Source: Ashinkailepas kermadecensis (taxonomy: Eukaryota > Arthropoda > Thecostraca > Neolepadidae). Taken from it: 64,000 nucleotides of DNA. Below, piece after piece: positions 44,640 to 56,235 of this stretch. Made by a program: the position numbers and the translations under genes. How positions within the stretch are numbered: the stretch's first letter is position 1; each line of letters begins with the position of its first letter. The stretch lies in the NCBI GenBank assembly GCA_034440615.1, contig JAOTOM010005144.1, positions 1,135,706-1,199,705 on the forward strand. The letters are read 5' to 3'. Below the pieces are notes generated by a model. That model saw only the letters and a program-made list of their open reading frames with translations, searched no databases and was not told the DNA's origin.

Positions 44640-46690
44640 GGTAAATGCAACGGAGGCTAGATATCAGTTCGGAGAGTTTGGTGTCTTGTAGAAAGCGGAA
44701 AAGTAACTCGAGGAGTGCCGGGTGCTTATTCCCGAGGAGAGCTCGAAGCGAAAGTTGTGAATGGATGTTGGTGAAATACCGGATGATATCGCGACGGTGA
44801 GGAGCATATGCTGGACAGTTAAGTGGCAGTAAGGCGTACGTGACATGTGCTACAAAGTCGATGAAAAATATAATCGTGTGTCAATTTGGTGTGTCCGAGG
44901 CGAAGTCTGGCGAGTGTCACCTCGTTCAGACGAGTGTGCTGGTTGGAGGAGGGCCAGCTGTAGAGTGTGGACTTGATATCGTGTAGGTGTGTGGTGTTGT
45001 ATGACCAGCAGTCCTGAATATATTTTTTAAAATAAATTATTTGTGAGGGATAGAAGATCCCCGGGGGCACCGGACCTCCATTGTTAGCGTGGAGGTCGAT
45101 CGCCGCGCGGGCGAGACCATCTACCCTTTCGTTTCCCGGGATACCCCTATGTCCAGGGATCCAGAGCAGGGTGAGCTGAAGGTGTGCGTGGTTGTCATTG
45201 TAGAGGTGTCGGATGGCGTGGAGCGTGGGATGCGTGGTATTGTGTAGTGCCGCGAGGGCGTCCATGGAGGATCGTCAGTCAGTGGCATATTGTAGTAGGG
45301 GTAGTGATGTGTTGCGCAGTGATGTGTTGGAGGCTAGTGAGTATGGCGACTAGTTCTGCTGTGTATACCGAATGGTGAAGTGTTAATTTGGTTTGACCAG
45401 TGTCGGACCCACCGCACCAGGCGGCTACCGTACCATTGCTGGTACGTGAGCCGTCCGTGCAAAAGAAGGTGTGTTGTGGGTGGGCCTCTTGATATTAAAA
45501 AAAAAACTTAACTTGGACTTCGATGGGGGTGAGCAGGATTTTATTGTGCCTAAAGAGATACTCGAGTTTGGGGTGTTTCATGTGCCAAAATGGGAGAGGG
45601 GGGGAACTCGGTCAGGGGTAACCTCCGGAAATTTCAGTGTGGATGTGAGAACCTGCTTCAAGTGAATGGCAATGCTGTATTTGTTTTTGTTTTTGGAACG
45701 CCGAACCGCGGGGTTTAGTCTATGCGACATTGGAGGGGTGATTTGGCCGCGTTGTTGTCCTGAAGTGGTATCTAACGAGTTGTAGTGTTCTTCGTTGTTG
45801 TAGGCTAGGGAGGCTGGTCTCACCCCGGAGACTGGTGGTAGGTGTGGTGCAGTGTGCTCCGGTGATGAGGCAGAGTGCGTGATTTTGTGTGCATTCCAGT
45901 GCCTTGGTGAGTGTTGGAGATACATGATCGAAGATAACGCATTGTATTCCAGGATTGAACGAATTAGTGCAATTTACATTTTGGGAAGAGTCGTCCTGTC
46001 TGCACCCCAGTCGCGACCGAAGATGCAGCGCAGGAGATTAAGTCGAACAGCGCAGCCCTGTTTAATATAGGTGATGTGGGGGCTAAATAAAGTCCTTTGT
46101 CGAGGATAATTCCGAGATATTTGAAGGAGGTTTGGAAGGGGATAATTTGATCGCGAAAGCGGAGCGGTTTGCTTGGCGGGATGTGTCTGGGAAGCCGGGA
46201 AAAGAGCATAATGACCGATTTGGTTGGGGAGATCTGTAGGCCCCAGAGGGAGCACCATGAATCAATGTGATTCATGGCGAGTTGGATAACGTGATTCGCT
46301 GAATTCTGCCGATGGGTGCGTACACCAAATAGCCAAATCATCGGCATAGAGAGAATATTTTAGTAGGGGAGAAATTAGGGAAGTTGTTCTAATACGTCGT
46401 TGATCATGATGAGAAAGAGGGTCGGAGATAGGACGCTGCCTTGCGGGACGCCTTGGTCGAGAGTGTGGGGCCGGGAATGAATGTTGCCGCAGCGGACGAC
46501 GAAGGAGCGATTTTCTAAAAAGTTGGTGATAAAGGTGGCCATTTTGATACCAATACGGTGTATTTATTCTGCCCTTGATACCAATACGGTGTAATTTAAT
46601 TCTGCCCTTGATACCAATACGTGTAATTTAATTCTGCCCTTGATACCAATACGGTGTAATTTAATTCGAAGGGCAGAAATGTGTTGACAA
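44640..46690 (-). pseudogene. LINE family 1 ORF2 (copy 3): RT and RNase H
   Basis: RT fragment from HRIGIKGRM through VPQGSVLSPTLF and an intact LYADDLAIW box (about 46335-46365). The RNase H end reads MDALAALHNTTHPTLHAIRH and WIPGHRGIPGNERVDGLA (45120-45265). The Cys/His tail follows. Frameshifts occur between RT and RNase H, and the N-terminus is missing. YADD is intact here, unlike copy 1 (YADN). Confidence 0.86.
46555..46680 (-). repeat. ~33-bp tandem repeat of RT codons at the LINE 5' truncation
   Basis: 'cttgataccaatacggtgta' plus 'atttaattctgcc' occurs about four times (one unit has lost a base: 'aatacgtgta'). On the minus strand the unit encodes IKLHRIGIKGR, a normal RT segment present once in copy 2 (22105-22137). 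Only this piece of RT is amplified, at the truncated 5' end of the element. Confidence 0.88.
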
Positions 46691-47565
46691 TGTCGGGCTG
46701 CTCTGCCTATAGTTTCCCCCGCCGGCCGATTGGCGACGCTAGTTTCGCCGCCCGACAGCCGGCGGCTAATGTCCGCGCTTGACGCGTAACGCGTAAAATA
46801 TCCAGGTATAAAGCATGGTCGCAGCCTATCCAAGCATACCCAACCTCGCTACGCACGTCTCGCCATTCGCCACGGTAGACCTGACGCCAGATACGCCGGT
46901 AAACCAGCCACATACGCCGGGAAGACGCCAGCCATCTGCCGCGCCGCAACCGCAAGACGCCGCCGACCAGCAACCAGCTACCTAACCACCAGCCGCCTGC
47001 CACCACACACACACAAGCACAAGGCTACACTACACCCTGACACCAACCTTCCCTCATCCCCCGCCTCATCGACCTTCGCTACCTTCTACCTCATCACTCC
47101 TTCAGCGACTACATCTTCTCTCCAAGACCTTTTAGACCTCTTCCGTCTTCCGCACCCTCGACTCGGACTCCACATTCCTCATCTACACCTGCGCCTTCAG
47201 GAACTTCCTCCTCTGCCTCTTCGTTCCTGGCGCCTTCTTCTACAACACGGTCAGTCCGGCGGTGCTGCCCCCCCCCCCCCCGTCTTCCCCCCACCCCCAG
47301 CCAACCCTTTTTTCACTCTAGTGCCTTCTGCACGATCTTTCTCTACCCTCTCCTAACCGTGTTCCCTTCAAGCACAGCTTCCATTTTCTATGTTGTCTTG
47401 AACTGTCCTGCCCTACTTTTACAACTGTCTGGCTCTCTTCACGCCCTTCCGCCCCCTCCGCCTGTGTATTATATTGTATTGTACCGTTGTCACACACACC
47501 TGCCACTTACTCACCCTTTCTCAACGCCACGAACAACACAACACATACCCCACTCACACCACACC

Positions 47566-48878
47566 ATGAACGCACCGGAGTCACCCACCGGAGAGTTCTA
47601 CCTCTGCCGCCGGGGGGACGGGAAGCCCATGGGCTCCCTCGACCCCTGGCTGGTGGAGGAGTCCATCACACAACTCACAGGGACGCCCCTCCACGCCCGC
47701 CAAATACGCTCAGGGGCGCTCCTGATTCAGGCGAACGACCACATCGATGGTCGGATCTTGCCGACCATCAAGACCATTCACCACACACCCATCACCATCA
47801 CACCCGCCACCCACCTCAACAACTCTCAGGGAACCATCCTGGCCCCGGAGCTGGCCTGCGTATCGACGGACGACCTGGCCCTCAAACTCGGGGACCAGGG
47901 AGCCTCCGCCGCCTATAGGCCACCCCCGAGGCCACGACGCCCCAACCACATCCTCATCATAACATTCAACACACGCACACCCCCGGCCTACCTGAAGGCC
48001 GGTTACATGCGATACACGGTACAACCTCGCGCACCCCTCCCTAGGCGCTGCCAGAAATGCCAGTGCTACGGGCACACGGGGGGGGGGGGTGTCGCTCCAC
48101 AGACACCACCTGCGGGCGCTGTGCCGGGCCCCAAGACACCGACACCTGCAACATCGGCGAGCTGTGCTGCGCCACTTGCGGGGATGCGCATGCGGCCTGG
48201 AGCAGGGACTGTCCCACTTGGACCATGGAGCGGGAGGTCCTGCGCCTGGTGCACCTGGACGGCTGGTCCCTGCTCCAGGCCAGAGCATGGCTGCTGAACC
48301 CGCAGTCGGCGTGGCCGGCTCGCCGCCGCACAGAGCCCGGCACACTCCACCACTCACCTCCACCAACAACACAGCAGGAGTATCCGGCACTGCCCACTGC
48401 AAAGCACACCAGGAACGCCGGCACACAGACAACAGAGCAAAACAAGCCACAACACACCTCAACACCTGCCGCATGCATGACAACACCAACACCGACAACC
48501 ACCACAGGCCCACGCGCAACTCAACAACCACCAGCACGCCACCAAACAACCACTCCACCCTCATACTCACCACCACCATTGAACTACCAGCCACCATCAG
48601 CATCACCTCAAACGTCACCTGCATCCGATACGTCGGCACCTCACCCACCTCACACCACAGACCAGGGCACGACAGGAACGGAAGACCAATCAGACACAGA
48701 GCACTACTCCACCGACTCAGAATTCACCACACCCCTCCGTTTGACTACACCCTCCTACAGACAGCCAAAAAGACCAGCTAAAGGTAGCAAAAGACAACAC
48801 TCACTTAAGAAGCCACTCACACGAGCCAACACCCACCAACAATTAACACCATACTTCAATGGAACACACACGGACTGA
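47566..48878 (+). pseudogene. LINE family 2 ORF1 (zinc-knuckle RNA-binding protein)
   Basis: Gag-like protein that binds the LINE RNA. The ATG at 47566 starts MNAPESPTGEFYLCRRGDG. The RRM-like part runs through IRSGALLIQAND and CVSTDDLALKLGDQGASAAY. Cys/His knuckles follow: CQKCQCYGH, CGRCAGPQDTDTC and CCATCGDAHAAWSRDC. The tail is long, Pro/Thr/Gln-rich and ends in basic RPAKGSKRQHSLKKPL. One frameshift lies at the G-run around 48078-48090; the tail is in the second frame to the stop at 48876-48878. A homopolymer indel could be a real mutation or a sequencing error; otherwise the ORF is intact. Confidence 0.85.
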
Positions 48879-49935
48879 TTAGACACTGGCATGAATTCAA
48901 ACATTACGCATTGCAAACAAACCATACAGCACTATGCATTCAAGAGAAACACACTTCCAACCCAACGATCCTTACCAATTCAACATTTCGCAATACACAC
49001 TACACAGGCAAGACTCACACAACGCACACAGGTCAGGCGGTGTTTGCACGTACGTTAGGAACAACACACCTCATCGCCTGATACACTTCAACACCACAGC
49101 AGACATACTACTCACTGAAATACACATACATAACAACGCCTACACACTCGTTAACATATACGACCCCCACCCCCGGCGAAACACAGAAACCCTTTCGGAA
49201 TTAAATAAATCACTTGACCAAATCCACACCCGGTCAGACTCACCGGAGATTTCAACTCTCACCACCCACTATGGGACACCCGCACAACACAACCTGATCA
49301 CAGAGCACTCACACTCATCACACTAGCCAACCGACACAACCTCACAGTACTTAATACTGGGTCACCAACCTACCTTGTACCTATTTCCACCGCTACCCTT
49401 CCCACGACCCCAGACGTAACCCTTGCATCCTCGCGCATATCTCTTTCCTTAACCTGGGCAGCCGATCCCGACCCACACTTTAGCGACCACGCACCCATAA
49501 CCATTACCTTCCACCAACTCCCGACCACCGGCCCACCCAATTCCCCTCTGGCCGATGAAATCTAAAAAAAGCATCCTGGACACCCTTCTCAGAGTCCCTA
49601 GCCGCACAAACAGCCCACAGCCCACAACTCTCACCAGAACAATTCTCCGACATTCTCCTAACTACAGCACACCAACACATACCACAGACAAAACCACGCC
49701 ACCAACACAAGCCTCGCACGGCCCCTTGGTGGAACGACGAATGTCACGGGGAAATCCGCGCGAGGAACCATGCACGACACAGATATGAAAGACACCGCAC
49801 ACCGGAAACACTCACCAGATACAAACAACTCAAAGCACTCTGCAAACGAACCATACAAACGGAAAAAGGAAATCCTGGATTAACTTCTCTACTCAATTCA
49901 ACAGATTCACCCCTCTCAGCGAAATCTGGTCACTC
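48857..49935 (+). pseudogene. LINE family 2 endonuclease (copy b)
   Basis: APE endonuclease. It retains the catalytic core motifs: CIQETHF-like Glu region near 48945, GDFNSHHPLWDTRTTQ near 49230 with the Asp intact, LNTGSPTYL, and HFSDHAPITITF near 49478. WWNDECHGEIRARNHARHR (49730) begins the EN-RT linker. Indels near 48950, 49230, 49325 and 49550 break the frame. It preserves the single-copy form of the segment amplified in family 1 copy 2. Confidence 0.82.
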
Positions 49936-51692
49936 ATGAAAACATTCCAAACCCGACAGCGACCACCAATAAAAGCCATCATACTCAGACAGAACAACAA
50001 CACCATCACAGACCCACAAACAATCACCAACATTTTCGCACACACCTACCACCTTAGATCATCCACACTTCCACAGAACCCTCCACCTCCAATCAGACAC
50101 ACACGTCACCACCTTTACAACACTAGGTTTACACTCACCGAATTAGAACTTGCAATTGCAGAGACAGGAAACACAAGCGTAGGCCCAGACAATATACACT
50201 ACTCTTTCTTCAAACACCTCCCAACACAAGCAGTACAGGTACTCCTCGAAACATACAACACTGCATGGACAACACATACATATCCACAATCCTGGCTACA
50301 CGCCCTCCTTATACCTACCCCTAAACCAAACACTGACTCAACTCTATGCGACTCCTACCGCCCTATCGCACTCACCAGCTGCTTCCACAAACTTTTCGAA
50401 CGACTTGTCAAAAAACGACTCCTCTACATCATCCAGACACACAAACTAATTACTCCCACTCAATCAGGCTTCCTTCCCAAGAGATCCTGTATAGATAACC
50501 TTACCTACCTCATCACACACATCCAGGAAGCTGCGGCAAAGAAGCTTCCCACCGTCGCCGTCTTCCTGGACCTAAAACAAGCATACGACACCATCAACAT
50601 AACAGCTCTACTACAACACCTATACAACATAGACATACAGGGCCGACTACTACACTACCTACACTTCTACCTACTAAAATGATCATTTCAAGTCAAAATT
50701 GGTTCCCACACCTCAGACACTAAATTCCCCACAACCGGTTTGATGCAAGGCTCAGTTCTCAGCCCCCTCCTCTTTATTCTCGGCCTGAACTCAGTCATCC
50801 CCGACAACCTCCCAGTCAAAATTGCACTCTACGCAGATGACATCGTACTCTGGACATCACAAGAATCACCGGCCCACTCAGTAACACTTCTACAAAACGC
50901 ACTAACAGATCTCCACGACAAGCTAACATTACTAAACCTACACATTGCACCACACAAATCCAAATGCATGATCTTTGGCTATAAGCGACACACATATTTA
51001 CAGCCACTGAAACTAGACAACACTCCCATACCATTTGTTACCACAGCAAAATTCGTAGGCATCACTTTAGATCCACGACTCACCTTCAAACCACACATAC
51101 TAAACATCCAAAAACGCGCATCCAAAAGAATAAACATCTTACGAGCACTATCCGGCACAGACTGGGGATCAGACCGAAATTCCCTACTGACCTCATACAA
51201 ATCCATCATTCGACCAATCATGGAATACGGGTCAACACTTTTCGAAAACGAAGCTAAATCAAACCTCAAACTCCTAGACTCTCTTCAATACCAATGCCTA
51301 AAGATAGCCACAGGAGCATACACAACCTCACCTTCCCTCGCTCTTCATATATACAACCACATACCAGAACTACAACACAGACGCACAGAAGCACTACTCA
51401 GATACCACTACAAAACGCAACTCATTAGACAACACCCATGCACTAAGGCACTACAAATCCGCTCCAAACGCAGACACCAACTCATGAAAAAGGTACCATT
51501 CAAAACTACAATAGGATGCCGCATTCAACAACACGCAAGAAACTTACACCTCGCACTCCCCACCTCAAAACCACTCCCACCACCTAAAGCATGGTGGAAA
51601 CACCAAACCCCACAACACACTTCCTAATAGACAAACCAAAATGTACATACACAGATGCAGAAATACAACAACTCTTCCTCCAATTCATATCA
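49936..51692 (+). pseudogene. LINE family 2 reverse transcriptase (copy b)
   Basis: RT polymerase domain with SVGPDNIHYSFFKHLP, YRPIALTSCFHKLFERLV, QSGFLPKRSCIDNLTYLI, VAVFLDLKQAYDTI (catalytic Asp), then a single stop at 50680-50682, then GLMQGSVLSPLLFILGLN and IALYADDIVLW (catalytic YADD). The thumb continues to a stop at 51625-51627. All polymerase catalytic residues are present. Only a few lesions separate it from an open ORF2, so the copy is young. Coding is cut by the CR1-like insertion at 51692/51693 and resumes at 54647. Confidence 0.87.
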
Positions 51693-51711
51693 GGATATGA
51701 ATTGGAGGAAG
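51674..51711. repeat. 18-bp perfect foldback at a LINE 5' junction
   Basis: Left arm 51674-51691 is host LINE sequence. Right arm 51694-51711 is its exact reverse complement and is not part of the inserted LINE. The spacer is 2 nt (AG). Confidence 0.93.
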
Positions 51712-54093
51712 CCTTATTCTTGGTGACTTTAATCTAAAAGGATATGAAAATGTTGGTGTTGGCTCCCCATCATGGAAACTGTTTAGGAAATGCCTTGAAG
51801 AGGACTTGTTCTTACACCAGTTTGTAACGGAACCAACCAGGCAGGGCTCATTCTTGGACCTTGTCTTCTCAGATTTAAGTGATTTAGTTCAAGACTTGAC
51901 TGTAGGAGAAACTCTGGGAAGAAGTGATCATAGCATAGTGAGATTCAAGGCACAGGTATCAGGGACAATCAAGGATAATTTGGCCAAGATTCCAAATTTT
52001 AACAGGGCAGACTTTGACTGCATGAGATAGGCTTTAAGTGCCATACAATGGGAAGAAGAATTCTTTGATTTAAATGCCTGTGAAATGTGGGAAAAGTTCA
52101 AATCTTACTTGACGAAATGTCAGATTAGACATGTCCCCCAAAAGCAAAGGCGCAAAAGAAGGGTAGGAAAGCCAGCATGGCTTACACCTGATGTGATGAA
52201 AGCAATTAAGGCTAAGAAAGCTGCATTTAGAGTATTTAAGGAAGCTTCAAATATCGTAAATCTAAGATCGTATAAAAAAATCAAGAGATGCTGTGAAGCA
52301 GAAAATCATAGCAGCAAAGCGAGCAAAAGAATTGGATTTGGCTAGGAACTGTAATGGGGACAGTAAAAAGTTCTTTAGTTTCTACAAGCTAAGTAAAGTT
52401 TCAAGCACAATTGGTCCACTGGAAGTAAATGGGACTATATTGAGTGAGGATGGTGAGATGGTTGAGGAGCTGAGCAAGCAGTTTAAATCAGTGTTTACAG
52501 TGGAGGATGTGACTAATCTGCCAACCGTCAACCACAGTTCAGTGACAGGTGATCAGATACACGATGTTGATTTCATTGATAGTGATATTGTTTTCAATTG
52601 CATCAGAAAAAATAAAGCCAAACAAGGCAGCAGGACCTGATGGAATTTATGCTAGGGTATTGCGGGAAGCTGAAAAGGAAGTGGCAATTCCACTTAGTAT
52701 AATATTTTGTAGATCAGTTTCACAAAATGAAATTCCAACAGATTGGGAAAGGGCAAATGTAGTTCCTATTTTCAAGAAAGGAGAAAGAGGGAAAGTTGAA
52801 AACCATAGGCCAGTAAGCCTCACATCCCTAGTCTGCAAGGTACTCGAATCAATAATTATCAAGGATAGAATAGTTAGTTTTCTGGAAGGAAACAGATTGA
52901 TTCAAGATACTCAACATGGGTTTAGAAAAGGGTGATCGTGTCTCACAAACCTCTTGGACTGTTTGAATTTTGCTACAGAACAATTTGATCAGGGAAATCA
53001 GGTTGATGTAGCATATCTTGACTTTAGTAAGGCCTTTGACAAGGTACCCCATAAACGGTTAATGATGCAGCTTCAGGTCCATGGTATTGCAGGTAGCATC
53101 CTAAAATGGATAGAGTTGTGGCTTTGAGTGATGCTAAATGGTACAAAGTCATCATGGCAAAATGTGCTTAGTGGAGTCCCCCAGGGGTCAGTACTGGGGC
53201 CACTATTGTTTATTATATATGTGAATAGCATTGAATGTGGCCTAAGCAGTGAGGTTTTGCAATTTGCGGATGATTTGTAGATCGTTAGGGCAATAACAGG
53301 GCACAATGAGCAGGTTTTGCTGCAGAAAGACTTAGACGAGCTAGTGAAGTGGTCCGAAAAATGGCAAATAAAGTTTAATTTTGATAAGTGCAAAGTCATG
53401 CATGTAGGTAGGCAGCATATGAAGGCTCCATACTTGATGGGTGGCCAAGTACTATCTGTGACACAGCAGGAGAAGGACTTAGGTGTTATTTTGAACACAA
53501 AATTGGGGGCATCAGAACGGACCAAAGAAGCCAGGAAGAAGGCACTAAGAATGCTTGGGGCAACACAGAGGAATGTGCCATACAAAAGTGAGGAGATCAT
53601 CAGGAAGCTTTACTGTGCATATGTCAGGCCACATTTGGAATACTGTGTCCAAGCTTGGTCCCCTAGTTATGAGAAAGATTGTTGGCTTTTAGAGAGAGTA
53701 CAAAAGAGGGCAACACAAATGGTTAATGGTATAGGCAACCTGGCATATGAGGAAAGATTGAAGAAATTGAATATGTTTTCACCTAGATATAGAAGGCTGA
53801 GAGGAGATCTCATCGAGGTTTTTAAATTTGTTCATGGTCAGGAACAGGGATATATCAGGGAAATGTTTGAATTTAACAGAAATGATGCAATTAGAGGTCA
53901 TGAATTCAAAATTAAAGTTAATCACAACAGGACAAGGTTAAGACAGTCTTTCTTCACCAACAGGGTAGTAGAACACTGGAACCAGCTGCCAGGAACCATT
54001 GTCAGTAGCAACACACTGAACATCTTTAAAAACGGCATAGACAATCATTATAAGAATAGGGGGGTTGTTTTTCTGTATTCCAGGGAGGGTTGA
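51712..54093 (+). pseudogene. CR1-like ORF2: EN C-terminus and RT
   Basis: Starts in EN with LILGDFNL, then FVTEPTRQGSFLDLVFSDL and GRSDHSIVRF. The RT follows with an AAGPDGIYARVLREA-type block, WERANVVPIFKKGER, NHRPVSLTSLVCKVLE, TQHGFRKG then a stop, VDVAYLDFSKAFDKVPH, GVPQGSVLGPLLF and QFADDL followed by a stop. The C-terminal thumb ORF (53317-54093) is intact with RRLRGDLIEVFKF and FFTNRVVEHWNQLP. Stops at about 52028, 52936, 53127 and 53278 and frame changes show it is dead. Base composition differs clearly from the CA-rich host LINE. Confidence 0.86.
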
Positions 54094-54117
54094 TCGACAG
54101 GGAGGAGTTGGGAGTTG

Positions 54118-54500
54118 GGAGGAGTTTGTAATCGTTGAGTGTGTTATGCAATAGCAAGTGAGTCTTTTGTTAAGTCTAAACGCTTTATAACTTTATATAG
54201 GGTGTACCTAGCAGTGAATTCAGCACCTTCCTTCGGGATGGGATACTGATGAGATTGTCTATGATAGCACAATGGGTATGATGGGAGGAGTTTGTAATTG
54301 TTGAGTGTATTATGCAATAGCAAGTGAGTCTCTTATTAAGTCTGAACACTTTATGAATTTGTGTGGGGTGTGCCTAGCAGTGGATTCGGCACCTTCCTTC
54401 GGGATGTGATGCTGATGAGATTGTCTATGGTGGCACGATGGGTGTGATGGGAGGAGCTTGTGATTGTTGAGGGTGTTGTACGGTAGCAAGTGGGTGGTGC
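54118..54500. repeat. 166-bp tandem repeat in the CR1-like 3' UTR
   Basis: 'ggaggag(t/c)ttgt(a/g)at' starts at 54118, 54284 and 54450, exactly 166 bp apart (2.3 copies). A further partial 'cttattaag...actttatga' occurs at the 3' terminus (54620-54645). Confidence 0.88.
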
Positions 54501-54646
54501 TGGATGGGCTGGGATGTGTAGCTTCCTAGGAGCTTGGGATGGGGGATTGATTGGGGTGAGAGTGTGTACATTTCTGGTACCTTTTCTAAATAGGCTTAAC
54601 CCGGATGGGCCCCTGTGGCTCTTATTAAGCCTTAATACTTTATGAC

Positions 54647-55515
54647 TTCATATCACAATACGCAAATTACAACATCATCTACACCGAGGGCTCCAAATCA
54701 CACACACACCAGACTGGCTCAGCGGCGGTGCTGTATACCAGACAAGCACCGGGTCATCTTACGGGCCCGTCTGCCGGACAGCATCCACCTACACATCAGA
54801 AATATATGCAATATATTCGGCCTATTGTACCATCTACAACACAAACATAGAACACAACATCATAGCCACAGACGCAAAATCAGCAATACAAAGCATAACA
54901 CCCTACACCGTTTCCAAACACCCCCTCATCCCCAAAATACTGCACATACATAACAAACTAAACATTCGACAACAACCACTCCTCCTTTGGATACGAAGCC
55001 ACACAAACATACAAGGCAACGAACATGCAGACACCGAAGCAAACATAGGCCACAGCACTACAACAAACCACAAACTGCCCACTCTCACAATCCGACTACT
55101 ACCCCACAATACACCAGGCAATCAACAAACACATTCAAGAAACATGGGACAGAAGAGGAACACAACTCCACGATATACATCCAAAATACGAACATTGGCA
55201 CACCATCAATCAGAACACCAGACTCAAAGAAAGGATACTGACAAGACTTCGCATCGGACACACAGCACTCACACACTCCTACCTCATTATAAACCAACCA
55301 CGACCTCAATGCACAACATGTCGTCGAACACTTACAATCAAACACATTCTCATATACTGCACCAAGTACAACAACCAAAGACAACACATCACAAACTACT
55401 GCACCACAAACAACCTCCCACTAAACCTCACCACGCTTCTCAACGATGAACACCCAACATTACACGAACATATCTTCCACTTCCTTTCAACAACACGCAT
55501 ATTGGAACAACTGTG
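54647..55515 (+). pseudogene. LINE family 2 RNase H and Cys/His tail (copy b)
   Basis: Continuation of ORF2 after the nested element. RNase H starts YTEGSKSHTHQTGSA (first catalytic Asp replaced by Glu), then a Glu-containing SEIYAIYSAYCTIYN-like helix, ATDAKSAIQ, and WIRSHTNIQGNEHADTEA. The C-terminal CTTCRRTLTIKHILIYC motif (CxxC...H...C) precedes the stop at 55513-55515. Indels near 54720-54800 and 55040 break the frame. Confidence 0.8.
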
Positions 55516-55990
55516 AAGGGGAAAAAAGGAACAAAGAGACATGGAACAAAAACCCGCAACATTAAAAAAAAAAAAAATATGCATACGCATACATACATAT
55601 ATCAAGGAAAAAATCCATGATCCCATAAGTGCATATATGTTTCTTGCAATGTTCACCCCAAACGGCGATGACCCCCCCCCCCCCCTCTGCACCCCATACC
55701 CCAAGCAGCACCGTCCGGACTGCTTCTCTTCTCGTCATTCGTCACTACTGCGCCTTCTTCAGCATCTGAACAACCTACAGCCTCAACTTCAGGACAGCCC
55801 ATCACACCTCTACCCAGCTCTACCCTGTCATCTTCAACTACCTAACTTCGGCGCCTTACATCAAGTCAACCTTACCTATCCTATTCCTTCTACCCCCGAC
55901 TACGTCGTTCCATGAACCATAACCCACCACCACATTCATCTACACACTACCGGAAACAGCCGACATCACCACACGGTGGCAGGCTGGCAA
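55516..55990 (+). other. LINE family 2 copy b, 3' UTR
   Basis: A-run at 55564-55577, poly-C at 55672-55685, pyrimidine-rich body, and the terminal 'acatcaccacacggtggcag' plus 'gctggcaaaa' block. An (ACTC)n microsatellite follows at about 55992-56011. Confidence 0.82.
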
Positions 55991-56015
55991 AACTCACTCA
56001 CTCACTCACTCCTAT

Positions 56016-56235
56016 CCAAGCCACGTAGCATGGCCGTCGCGAGTGTGGAGCATCTATCGATGCGAAAGGGAAGGAAGAGGTGAAGGAACCTATTGATCAT
56101 GCTTGTGTGTTTAATTTTGGTGGCAGGCTGGCAAAATTCAACACACACACATGATCAATAGGTTCCTTCACCTCTTCCTTTCCTTTCGCATCGATAGATG
56201 CTCCACACTCGCGACGGCCATGCTACGTGGCTTGG
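56016..56235. repeat. 103-bp inverted repeat (foldback) with LINE-tail spacer
   Basis: Arms 56016-56118 and 56133-56235 are reverse complements with only a few mismatches (the main ones at 'gggaagg/ggaaagg' and 'atgcttgtg/atgtgtgtg'). The 14-nt spacer GGTGGCAGGCTGGC is the same string as the 3' terminus of LINE family 2 copy b, about 130 bp upstream. Confidence 0.93.

Larger units (their letters stand above)
44010..46690 (-). mobile_element. LINE family 1, copy 3 (minus strand, 5' truncated)
   Basis: Reading from 46690 down: RT, RNase H, C-terminal region and 3' UTR, closest to copy 2. The 3' UTR (44640 to about 44010) includes a 'catacatacata' microsatellite (44203-44221). It preserves the uninterrupted AACTTAACATACACC site that in copy 1 holds the piggyBac insertion. 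5' truncation falls within RT at about 46680. Confidence 0.88.
51693..54646 (+). mobile_element. CR1-like LINE nested in LINE family 2 copy b
   Basis: 5'-truncated non-LTR element of a CR1/jockey-like type without RNase H. A 9-bp target duplication TTCATATCA flanks it (51684-51692 and 54647-54655). Removing the insert and one duplication restores continuous family 2 coding. The first 19 nt inside the left duplication are inverted target sequence (foldback). Recognisable element sequence starts about 51712 with LILGDFNLKGYE. The 3' UTR contains 166-bp repeats. Confidence 0.87.
46790..55990 (+). mobile_element. LINE family 2, copy b (near full length, interrupted)
   Basis: 5' UTR, ORF1, EN, RT, RNase H, Cys/His tail and 3' UTR are all present on the plus strand. 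A CR1-like LINE occupies 51693-54646. Without it the element is about 6.2 kb. The start is estimated from alignment of its 5' UTR with copy a (24740-25394). The 3' end is shared with copy a. Confidence 0.88.
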
